Positions 1 through 7,265 of a stretch of 18,006 nucleotides of DNA are shown here, in pieces. The notes beneath the pieces are model-generated. The model saw nothing but the letters and a program-made list of their open reading frames with translations, did not search any database and was not told the DNA's origin. Source of the stretch: an uncultured Holophagaceae bacterium (GTDB lineage Bacteria; Acidobacteriota; Holophagae; Holophagales; Holophagaceae); assembly GCA_903890595.1 (NCBI GenBank), contig CAITBU010000020.1:1-18006 (forward strand), in the 5' to 3' direction. How positions within the stretch are numbered: position 1 is the first letter of the stretch; every line of letters begins with the position of its first letter. Both the position numbers and the translations under genes were made by a program.

Positions 1-181
1 GGCCCACTTCGTTCAGGCGGAGGATGTTGTGCAGGCTCAGGGCGGACGAGATGGCCGAGCGGTTGCGGTCGGGGGCCACGGTCACCACCCGCCCGAAGGG
101 GGCGGCCGCCTTCGCCAGGGCCGCAATCCCCGGGGCCCAGAGGCCGTCATCGTTGGTGAGCAGGATCAGGCGTTCAGACAT
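1..181 (-). CDS. surE: SurE 5'/3'-nucleotidase, N-terminal fragment (runs off window)
   Basis: The reverse strand from an ATG at 181 encodes MSERLILLTNDDGLWAPGI followed, about 20 residues later, by VVTVAPDRNRSAISSALSL. This is the diagnostic SurE amino terminus: the NDDG motif supplies the metal-binding aspartates, and APDRNRS precedes the catalytic serine/asparagine region. SurE proteins are cytoplasmic metal-dependent phosphatases acting on nucleoside monophosphates and are linked to stationary-phase survival. Only 60 codons lie in the window, and the C-terminal part is off the left edge. The start is 66 bp after the stop of the fibronectin-type gene on the same strand. No strong Shine-Dalgarno is seen before the ATG, and no terminator is obvious in the gap, so co-transcription with the upstream genes is possible but unproven. 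The family call is confident because the two motifs are in the right order and spacing. Confidence 0.93.
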   Translation of the reverse strand, partial: MSERLILLTNDDGLWAPGIAALAKAAAPFGRVVTVAPDRNRSAISSALSLHNILRLNEVG

Positions 182-247
182 GGAGCCAGTGTAGCAACAG
201 GGGGCGGCCTCAGCCGGCTTCCCGTCCTGGTGTGCACCTCCTGGACC

Positions 248-3200
248 TCAGGGCGTGCGCACCAAGGGCTGGCTGGGGGTCGTGCTCATGCCGCTGGAGC
301 TCCGCGCCAGCACCCGGAGGTGCAGGGTTCCCTCTGGCGGTAGGGCAAAGCTGGTCTCGGTCGCTCCGAGGATGCCACTGATGCACTCGAAGTCATCTTC
401 CTCGCCGGAGAAGGAGCGCCAGACTGTGTAGCCTAGGGCATCGGGAGCGGCCTGCCAGCTCAGGCGGTTGCCCGCGAGCGTGAGCTGGGTGGGCTGCCCG
501 GGATCAGGCTCGCCCGGGATGATGATGTCCAGGGCCCCAAGGGCGTCGCTGAGGTTGCCGGTGGCGTCCACGGAGCGCAGGGTGTAGCGCTGGAACCCAG
601 CGGGGGGCGTCTTGTCCAGGTAGCTCAGCTGCTGGATCGGAGTGGGGGTGAGGCGCTCGGCGGGACCGGTGGGGCTGCCGGCCTTGGCCTCACCGCCAAC
701 GAGGGTGTAGGCCATGGGCTGGCGGTCCACGACGACGCCTGTTAAGTCCCTGGCAGGAAGCTGGGTCCAGGACAAGGCGACTTCCAGTCGGCCGGGGAGG
801 CCCGGTCGGAGGTCCGCAGCACCCACAGCCGGGCTGGGTGGCGCAACGATGTCGGGGAGGCGAACCTCAATGGGCTCGCTGATGGGGCCCGCCACCGTGC
901 GGCCGAATTCCTTGGTGAAGGCCTGGACCCGGAAGTAGAAGGTCGCTCCGCCATACTGGGCAACCTCTGCGGGGAAGGCGACGACGAACCGCTCTGCTGC
1001 TACGGGGGTCTCGTTGACCCGTGTGAAGGTGCCAGGACCGGCCTTGGGGACCAGGCTGGCCATGTGGTCCTTGCGGGCCGCAGACAGGCTTAGGCCTCCA
1101 CCTTGATAGGCCACCAGTCCCTTGGAGGCCTGGAGGTGCTGGGCAGCCGTGGATGCAATAATGCCGGGCGCAGGAGGCGCGCCCTGAAGCTCCGGGCGGG
1201 CTGCGGCACTCATCAGCCCCGCGTTCTTAAGGGCGCCCATGGCAGTGGGCGCCGGGCCCCGGTCAAAGATATGGATACCGGGCTGGAACGCCACCTTGGG
1301 GCGGGGCAGGGAGACCCTCTCCATCTGCTGCGGTGCCTTCTGGATCACATACTCAAGCGGAAGGCCCTGGATGGGTTTCGCCCACTCGAGGAGTACATGG
1401 ATCTCCTTGGGCGGTGGTGGGGCCACCAGCATGGGGTTGATGCTGCGGGGGACCTTCACAAGGGTTGGCGTGATGACCGCGGTCGCTTTGAGGGAGCTGC
1501 TGTCACTGGAGAGGGGCAGCCCCTTGGCTGGGGATACCTTGGCTGCTGCCGCGCTCACGGCGAGGCCCCGGGACCTGGGCTGCGAGGGGAGCTTGGGGGC
1601 GACATAGGGGGTGATGCCCCCATCACCGACCTTGCCCAGCTGGATCTCTGCCCTTGGGCCGCCCAGGGCACCAGAGGGCAGCACCCGGTCGGCGGGGCGG
1701 AGAAAGCGCCGCGATGGCGTAGTGGCATGAGCCTCCTTGGCGACCTGGCCGGCGACCTGGCCGACGGCCAAGCGCCCAGGGAGGCTGCTGTCGCTGACTT
1801 CGAGGCGGCCCTCGGGGGAGCGGTCGCTCACATTCCCGAGCTTGTCCACGGCGCAGATGGCGTAGCGGTAGGCCTGGCCAGCCACCAGGCCCGTGTCCGT
1901 CCACTCCGGGACGGCTGTCTCCGCGATCTTGGTGATGGCCCCGGTGCCGGTGGCACGGTGGACCTCGTAGCCCTTGAGGTCGGCATCGGGGGACGGGCTC
2001 CAGGTCAGCTGTGCTGGTGGCACCGAGCCATCCGGTAGGGACCGGAGTACGGCGGCATCACCGAGCTTCTTGAGTGCCGCAACCGGCATGGTTGCGGCGG
2101 TTCGGGAGAGCCTCTGCTTCCTGGTTTCATCCCCCGAGAGGGAGCCTTCCACCGAGGTCTGAGCTGAGGACCTGGGGGCAGGGGCCGCAGAAGCATTGGG
2201 CTGGAAGGGATTCAGGGGCGCCATGGCCTGGTTCCGTGGGGTGGCAAGGCTCTGGCTCAGGGCCGCCAGCTGCGGATCCTTCAGGCGGTTCGCCTGGGCG
2301 GTGTGGAGCTCCGTGCGCGCTGCCATCTCGGCTTTGAGCATGGGCCGGCCTGGCACGCGGGGCGGCTCCAGGTCCTTGGGAATGCCCGCGGCCATGGGGG
2401 CAGACTCCATGGGCTGCTGCAGGCCACCCAGGTCCACCGCCGTGACCTTGTAGTAGTAGGTCTTCTCGTTCTGCAGTGCATTCCCGGCGGTGCGGATGCT
2501 GTCGGTGAAGATCGACCGAGGCGCCTGCCGTCCGCCCGGGCGCAGGCGACCGGCCACGACCGCGTCCCGGATGGCCTTGGATGCGCTGGGGCTCAGCTCG
2601 GGCAGGTTGCCCGGCTTCCCAGCCTGTTCCACAGCTTGTCGGCGGGCCTCGAGCACTCGCTGCGGCGTGCGTGCGGCGGCGGGCAGGGGACGCAGCATGC
2701 GATCCATGGTGGCCAGGATGCCGTGGGACCGGCGCAAGGTAAGCTCCGGATCTTCCAGCTCAAGCTCCACGCGCTTGACAGGGTCAGCATTGAGTTTGAG
2801 CCAGTTCCCGGTGGGACTGTCGGCACGGTAGATGTTGTAGCCTGCGATCACCTCAGAGGGCGTCTCATCCCAGTTCAGCAGCACCTCGCCGTTGCCGCTG
2901 GTCGCGCTGAGGCTCACTGGCTGTGGAATGGGGGTGGGCACCGTGGAGTTGATGGGCTTGGGTGTGACCACCTCTAGGCTTCCACCTTCGGGGAGGCCGA
3001 TCTGAATCTTGTAGAGCCACTGCCCCTTGCCCGGGTCATCAAGGTAGCCGAGGCCCAGAGCATCCGACATGCCTGCTTCCATGTCGGCACGCACATGCAT
3101 CAGCTGCAGGTCGGTGCGATTCAGACGGCCCGCTGCGCGCAGCGTTCGGAACTGCTGCAGCGACTTTTCGGGCGAGAGGTCGTAGGCACTTCTGGGGGAG

Positions 3201-3658
3201 TCCTTCGGGATCTCCATCAAGCGGAGCCTGGACCCGGGATCGTGCTGGACATTGCCAAACGGGTAGGAGAGGAGCCTCTCCCTGCTCTCGCTGGGCATCG
3301 CTTTTAGGGCCTTCTCTGCAGCCTTGCCCTGCAGGAAGCCCACAGGCTTTCGGCCCGTGAGGTCCTTCCAGCTGGAATCCCCCACGCGCTGCCGAAAGAC
3401 ACGGACGCCTTCGGTGGGCATCTCGCCCTGGTCATTGGACCAGCGCAGCAGAACGCTGCGGTCCTTGCGTACCAGAGCGACGAGGTGGAAGGTGCCCTCG
3501 GTCTTGCCAGCAGGGAGTAGATGGGGTCGGAAGCTCGGCCGGAGCAGGCCTGTGGGACTGGTCAAGGGCGTGTCCGAGGCCGTCACCTTGATCTGGGAGC
3601 ACAGGTTGGACGGAATGAGCAGGAGGAGAGAGGTCAGGAGGGGCGTGTGTCGGCGCAT
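248..3658 (-). CDS. Large exported fibronectin type III repeat protein
   Basis: The product has 1136 residues from the ATG at 3658. That start follows an AAGGAG ribosome binding site 6 nt upstream; a GTG five codons earlier is less likely. The N-terminus (MRRHTPLLTSLLLLIPSNLC) is a signal peptide: basic start, then a leucine-rich core. The Cys is not in a canonical lipobox. Beyond it I see about six fibronectin type III-like units. Their W-containing B strands (LLRW, LLNW, LTWSPSPD, LLEW, LSWTQLP, LSWQAAPD) and tyrosine-rich F strands (YYYKVTAVD, YRYAICAVD, YFRVQAF, YTLRSVDATGNLSD) lie near residues 55-230, 245-430, 545-625, 750-935, 955-1045 and 1050-1135. Several units carry long Ala/Pro/Ser-rich insertions between strands. 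No enzyme domain or membrane anchor is visible. It sits directly downstream of the 1085-residue exported protein, so the two probably work together at the cell surface or outside it. Specific function unknown. Confidence 0.85.
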   Translation of the reverse strand: MRRHTPLLTSLLLLIPSNLCSQIKVTASDTPLTSPTGLLRPSFRPHLLPAGKTEGTFHLVALVRKDRSVLLRWSNDQGEMPTEGVRVFRQRVGDSSWKDLTGRKPVGFLQGKAAEKALKAMPSESRERLLSYPFGNVQHDPGSRLRLMEIPKDSPRSAYDLSPEKSLQQFRTLRAAGRLNRTDLQLMHVRADMEAGMSDALGLGYLDDPGKGQWLYKIQIGLPEGGSLEVVTPKPINSTVPTPIPQPVSLSATSGNGEVLLNWDETPSEVIAGYNIYRADSPTGNWLKLNADPVKRVELELEDPELTLRRSHGILATMDRMLRPLPAAARTPQRVLEARRQAVEQAGKPGNLPELSPSASKAIRDAVVAGRLRPGGRQAPRSIFTDSIRTAGNALQNEKTYYYKVTAVDLGGLQQPMESAPMAAGIPKDLEPPRVPGRPMLKAEMAARTELHTAQANRLKDPQLAALSQSLATPRNQAMAPLNPFQPNASAAPAPRSSAQTSVEGSLSGDETRKQRLSRTAATMPVAALKKLGDAAVLRSLPDGSVPPAQLTWSPSPDADLKGYEVHRATGTGAITKIAETAVPEWTDTGLVAGQAYRYAICAVDKLGNVSDRSPEGRLEVSDSSLPGRLAVGQVAGQVAKEAHATTPSRRFLRPADRVLPSGALGGPRAEIQLGKVGDGGITPYVAPKLPSQPRSRGLAVSAAAAKVSPAKGLPLSSDSSSLKATAVITPTLVKVPRSINPMLVAPPPPKEIHVLLEWAKPIQGLPLEYVIQKAPQQMERVSLPRPKVAFQPGIHIFDRGPAPTAMGALKNAGLMSAAARPELQGAPPAPGIIASTAAQHLQASKGLVAYQGGGLSLSAARKDHMASLVPKAGPGTFTRVNETPVAAERFVVAFPAEVAQYGGATFYFRVQAFTKEFGRTVAGPISEPIEVRLPDIVAPPSPAVGAADLRPGLPGRLEVALSWTQLPARDLTGVVVDRQPMAYTLVGGEAKAGSPTGPAERLTPTPIQQLSYLDKTPPAGFQRYTLRSVDATGNLSDALGALDIIIPGEPDPGQPTQLTLAGNRLSWQAAPDALGYTVWRSFSGEEDDFECISGILGATETSFALPPEGTLHLRVLARSSSGMSTTPSQPLVRTP

Positions 3659-3673
3659 GGTGATCTCCTTCAC
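3659..3673 (-). promoter_or_regulatory. Stop/ribosome-binding-site overlap coupling the two exported-protein genes
   Basis: On the minus strand the stretch reads GTGAAGGAGATCACC just before the ATG at 3658. The TGA stop of the 1085-residue gene (3670-3672) touches the AAGGAG ribosome binding site of the fibronectin-type gene, leaving 11 nt between stop and start. Terminating ribosomes would sit on the next initiation site, which suggests translational coupling and a fixed expression ratio. The GTG at 3671-3673 is an in-frame alternative start, but it would place the ribosome binding site inside the coding region. Confidence 0.6.
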
Positions 3674-6600
3674 AGGTCCAGGTGGGCGCTCACGGAGCCA
3701 CTGAAGGCCCCGCCAAGCACGCTGTAGTGGATGCTGACGACCCCGGAGAAGGTTGGGTCCCCAGGTATCTGTACGGCCAGATTCGTGGCAATGCTGCCGC
3801 TAAAGATCGTGATCTTGTAGTCCTTCCAGAACGTCTCGAACTTCATGCCGAAGGAGGCCCCACCCTCGGCGGCGATGGTGCCCAGGAAGGACGCATTCTT
3901 GTTCTCATCAAGCTCGATGATCAAGTCCCCACGGGCGTTGAGCCACGCATTGCCCCAGATGATTCCGAAATCCCCATCCTTGCTGTAGCTCAAGGCGATG
4001 CCAGCCCCAAGCTTGAAGGCGGTGCCTTGGAAATCCGTGGTCAGATAGCCGGAGCCTTCAAAGCTGTTCTTTACCCGGATGGAGATGGGTGTTTCGCGCG
4101 TTCCGTAGTGGATGAACTGGCGGTCTGGTGCAAAGAGCAGCTCCACCTGACCCGAGGGGCGCAGGAGGCCCTGGTACAGGGAGAGTTCGGCAGCAAGGGT
4201 GGCCTGGAAGGTGTTGGGATTGCGCGTGAAGCGGAGGTCGGCGGAGACCTGATTGTCTGGAGGTTCCTCCCCACGCCCAGAGAACAGCCAGCCCTTGCCC
4301 TGCAGAAGCGTGGTGAGGTTCTGACTGACATAGAGGTCCAAGCCGCCGTGGAAGGTGTACTTGTCGGAGGTGCCCGCATCCACGCCGGCAATCAGGGCGA
4401 TGCCCAGGGACTCATCGGGCTTGCCCTTGATGTCGGTGGTCGCCCGGATCTCATCCGGGAGGAAGTTGTGGGCGAGGCCGCCGACCAAGCCGTACACCTC
4501 GAGGTTGGGCGCCACGGGGATCCCCGCTGCTGGGACCTGCCCGTGACCCAGGGCATAGAAGTAGGGGAAGTAGCTGCTGCCTTGGTAGTGGCGGCCAAAG
4601 CGGAGCCCGGCATCGATCTGGAAGGCCCCATCCCCGACCCCCGCACGCACATGACCATCCCCAAGGAAATAGGCGTCGCTGACCAGGTCATCTCCAGTGA
4701 TGACCTGGAAGCCCAAGCTGGCGTCGAAGGAGGCCAGCGAGGCAACGCTCTGGTCCACCTTGTAGGGGGACTCGAGCTCCACAACCCCGATGTCCTTATC
4801 TCCCTTTGTGGCGGTGGTGAACAGGAGGCGGTTGTACATGGAGGGCAGGATGGGGTTGATTTCCATGTCACCACCCAGGCCCACATAGAAGCGTCGATCG
4901 GTCAGTACGCCGTAGCCACTTTCCCCCAGGCCCAGGGGGAAGCCCCAGAGGTTCACATGGGGCTGGTCCGGTACCGCGGACCAGCGCGTGCCCTTGAACT
5001 CCAGGACGAGGGGACCAGGAACCCCGTCAATGCCACCCCCGCTGGCATCCAGGATGAGGTGGTCAAAGGACACTGAGGGCAGGGCGGCGCCAGCAATATG
5101 GAAGTCAAAGCGGCCTGAGAAGTCCATGTTGGTGGGATTCAGGCGTGCGGCGTCCAGCACCACGCTGATGCCTACCAGCAGGGTCTCGGAAGCCGCGGTT
5201 CCGTCTGCCGTCTGCGTGATGATCTCGATGTGCTCAACCCCGTTTTGGGTGAGCCGGAAGGTGATGGGAGCTTTGAATGGATCGAGAAGGGGCTTGGCGG
5301 TCAGATCGGTCTGCCCCTTCACCACGGGCCCCTGCAGCAGGGCCCCTTCCGTGAAGTGGAGCTCAAAGGGCTCCATGTAGATGGGGAGGATGTGGAGGGT
5401 GATCTTATCGGTTCGGGTTACCCCGACGGATCCGCTAAAGGTTCCATTGCCCTCAAAGCGACCGGCCTTGGCGGCGATGCGGAGGGGATAGCGCTCTGCA
5501 CCGGTACCGGGCGTGTAGAGCTCGATGGGCAGGGACAACTGGTAGGCCGGAAGGTAGACCCCCATCCACGACTCGGGGAGCCCTTCGGGAGAATGGGAGG
5601 GGGAGAAGTCGCAGAGGACCGGCGTGGTGCTCGCATCCACGCGGTAGGCCCCCACTTCTGCTGGCAGCTTGAGCGGTGTCCCTGCTGCATAGAGGCCGTC
5701 CGCCAAGGAGGCTGGGGCGTCCTGGAAGGTGGTCTGCTGGGTGAACCCGGCCCCCCAGGAGAGTCGCCCGGTGATCCGGGTTCCTGTGGCCTCGATGAGA
5801 CCCTTCGTCACCTTCGCTGTGCCCTTCTCAATATCGAGTCGGTAGCGGGTGAGTCCCGATGGATGCAAAGAGGCGGCAGGTAGATGGAATGTTCCGCTGA
5901 AACCCTCCCAGCCGGCCGGGGTCGTACCTGTAAGCGGTCGGGCCACGGCCGGAGCCAGCCTGCGGGCGGCCAGGGTGGGGCGGGTGCTTGAAGGCGCAGG
6001 GCTGGTGGGGGCGGGGGTCCTCCCACGCATGGCGCAGGTGAGTGCTTCGCTGAGATAGGGCCTGTCGGTGGCACCTGCTCGGCAGAATGCGTTCAGGGGA
6101 AACTGGAGCTGGGTTGGGCCAGCCAGTGTGGGAGTTCCCTGGTCGAAGCTGAAGGCAAGCTTTTGAACCAGCCAAGCCTGTCCCTTGTGGAGGAGGGGCA
6201 CACTGGTTGCCAAGTTGGGAGCAACCGAGCCCGTGCCCGTCAGCAAGGCGCTGTCAAAAGTCACCGTGCCGGCCTCAAAGTGAGGTTCACCGCCGGTGCT
6301 GCCGTGGCGCACTGGCGCCTCGATGACAACTTCAAGGCTGCCCTTGAGCCGAACCCCTTGGGTGGAGAAGGTCACTTCCCCAGCCAGCAGGGTGGCCGTG
6401 AAGGGCCCTTCCGCCAGGGGCAGGTCCCCAGGGGTGAGGGTGCCCTGCAGGCCCTGGGGGGCCAAGGTGAGCGGGCCAACATCTAGCTTCAGACCCGCCA
6501 GAGTGGCCGTGCCTTCCAGGCGGCTGCCCTTGTCCGAGAGCACCAGCTTGGTCAGGTGATAGGTCCACCCCTGGTGCTCGGCGGAGAACCCTGTGAGGGT

Positions 6601-6927
6601 CTCTTCCAGGGCTCCTTCGGCAGTGGCACCTTTCAGGGCCAGCCCCTTGAACAGGAGCTTCCGGGGGCCCAGGGGCTTGGGCAGGTCGAAGAGGGCGCTG
6701 CCGCTGAACTTCTCGGCGGTGGCATCGCCGTCTGGTTCGACCTGGGTGGCTTTGAAGCCGCCGAGGGTGAAGGTGTCCACCTGCATCTTCGGCTTGAGGA
6801 CCTTCTCGGCCAGTTTGGTGACGATCGGCTTGAGCGCCTGGACCACCTGAGGTGGGACCTGGGGCCGCGCTGTCAGTGCCGTCAGAAATGCTGCGACGAG
6901 GGTGAACACGGGACGGGAACGCAACAT
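3670..6927 (-). CDS. Exported beta-rich protein of unknown function, 1085 aa
   Basis: The ATG at 6927 is preceded by GGAGGGGCT, a strong ribosome binding site. The first 22 residues (MLRSRPVFTLVAAFLTALTA then RPQ) form a signal peptide, so the product is exported. Residues about 50-280 are a run of short alternating hydrophobic strands (GLALKG, LAGLKLDVGPLTLAPQGL, GVRLKGSLEV). A Pro/Ala/Thr-rich linker follows at about 302-340, and a second beta-rich region rich in Gly, Phe and Tyr runs from about 340 to the end. The last segment (LGGAFSGSVSAHLDL) alternates polar and hydrophobic residues like a terminal beta strand. There are few cysteines and no recognisable catalytic motif. I do not recognise the family; a surface or outer-membrane-associated scaffold is an inference from the beta pattern. 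It is the first gene of a probable operon with the fibronectin-type protein and perhaps surE. The long plus-strand frames over it are antisense shadows. Confidence 0.8.
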   Translation of the reverse strand: MLRSRPVFTLVAAFLTALTARPQVPPQVVQALKPIVTKLAEKVLKPKMQVDTFTLGGFKATQVEPDGDATAEKFSGSALFDLPKPLGPRKLLFKGLALKGATAEGALEETLTGFSAEHQGWTYHLTKLVLSDKGSRLEGTATLAGLKLDVGPLTLAPQGLQGTLTPGDLPLAEGPFTATLLAGEVTFSTQGVRLKGSLEVVIEAPVRHGSTGGEPHFEAGTVTFDSALLTGTGSVAPNLATSVPLLHKGQAWLVQKLAFSFDQGTPTLAGPTQLQFPLNAFCRAGATDRPYLSEALTCAMRGRTPAPTSPAPSSTRPTLAARRLAPAVARPLTGTTPAGWEGFSGTFHLPAASLHPSGLTRYRLDIEKGTAKVTKGLIEATGTRITGRLSWGAGFTQQTTFQDAPASLADGLYAAGTPLKLPAEVGAYRVDASTTPVLCDFSPSHSPEGLPESWMGVYLPAYQLSLPIELYTPGTGAERYPLRIAAKAGRFEGNGTFSGSVGVTRTDKITLHILPIYMEPFELHFTEGALLQGPVVKGQTDLTAKPLLDPFKAPITFRLTQNGVEHIEIITQTADGTAASETLLVGISVVLDAARLNPTNMDFSGRFDFHIAGAALPSVSFDHLILDASGGGIDGVPGPLVLEFKGTRWSAVPDQPHVNLWGFPLGLGESGYGVLTDRRFYVGLGGDMEINPILPSMYNRLLFTTATKGDKDIGVVELESPYKVDQSVASLASFDASLGFQVITGDDLVSDAYFLGDGHVRAGVGDGAFQIDAGLRFGRHYQGSSYFPYFYALGHGQVPAAGIPVAPNLEVYGLVGGLAHNFLPDEIRATTDIKGKPDESLGIALIAGVDAGTSDKYTFHGGLDLYVSQNLTTLLQGKGWLFSGRGEEPPDNQVSADLRFTRNPNTFQATLAAELSLYQGLLRPSGQVELLFAPDRQFIHYGTRETPISIRVKNSFEGSGYLTTDFQGTAFKLGAGIALSYSKDGDFGIIWGNAWLNARGDLIIELDENKNASFLGTIAAEGGASFGMKFETFWKDYKITIFSGSIATNLAVQIPGDPTFSGVVSIHYSVLGGAFSGSVSAHLDL

Positions 6928-7265
6928 AGCCCCTCCAGGAAAGGCGAAGCACCGCGTGAATGGAATAGCTTGTTTAGCCGCTTAGGTTATTGAGATCGCA
7001 ATCTATTGCAATTGTTTTTCGTGATTTACGGTTTTTTATGAACCCACGCATTCAGGTCGGTCCCCTCTGGCCAGGGCATGACGAGGGTTCAGGGATGGAC
7101 CGGTTTCCCCTCGCCGCCCATCTGGACAAGGGGCCTGCTCTGGGCGCCCATGCAGCGCTAGACCGAGTTGTGGCCGGCCCCTCGGGCCCAGCCTGCGGGA
7201 GGGAACCCCGTGAGCTCCTCCAGAAGCGAGGCCAGGGTCCCGGGTTGATTGGCTGGCCCCAGGCC
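6928..7265. promoter_or_regulatory. 338-bp gap with AT-rich upstream region of the exported-protein operon
   Basis: No gene is supported between the SulP stop and the ATG at 6927. The stretch from about 6960 to 7045 is far more AT-rich than its surroundings and is the natural place for the minus-strand promoter of the 1085-residue gene. I could not pick a convincing -35/-10 pair; TTGCAA at 7006-7011 with TAACCT at 6984-6989 (16-bp spacer) is one weak option. The SulP-proximal half (about 7050-7265) is GC-rich and holds nothing I recognise, including no hairpin followed by a T-tract on the minus strand. Confidence 0.45.
6998..7009. repeat. Inverted repeat GCAAT-CT-ATTGC in the AT-rich upstream region
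   Basis: A perfect 5-bp inverted repeat with a 2-bp spacer (GCAATCTATTGC) lies 71 bp upstream of the start of the 1085-residue gene. It is followed directly by the overlapping palindromes ATTGCAAT and CAATTG. Its location in a promoter-like AT-rich block makes an operator plausible. Short AT-rich dyads also arise by chance, and there is no second copy in the window. Confidence 0.3.

Noticed and set aside
206..222. A 17-bp sequence GGCCTCAGCCGGCTTCC also present at 7262-7278
   Set aside because: Both copies are near the 3' ends of genes (one overlaps the SulP stop), but the match is short, GC-rich and only two-fold. No terminator-like hairpin with T-tract accompanies either copy, so chance cannot be excluded.
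3682..5076. A 464-codon plus-strand frame opposite the 1085-residue protein
   Set aside because: No plausible ribosome binding site or domain; the minus-strand frame has a signal peptide and a strong ribosome binding site.
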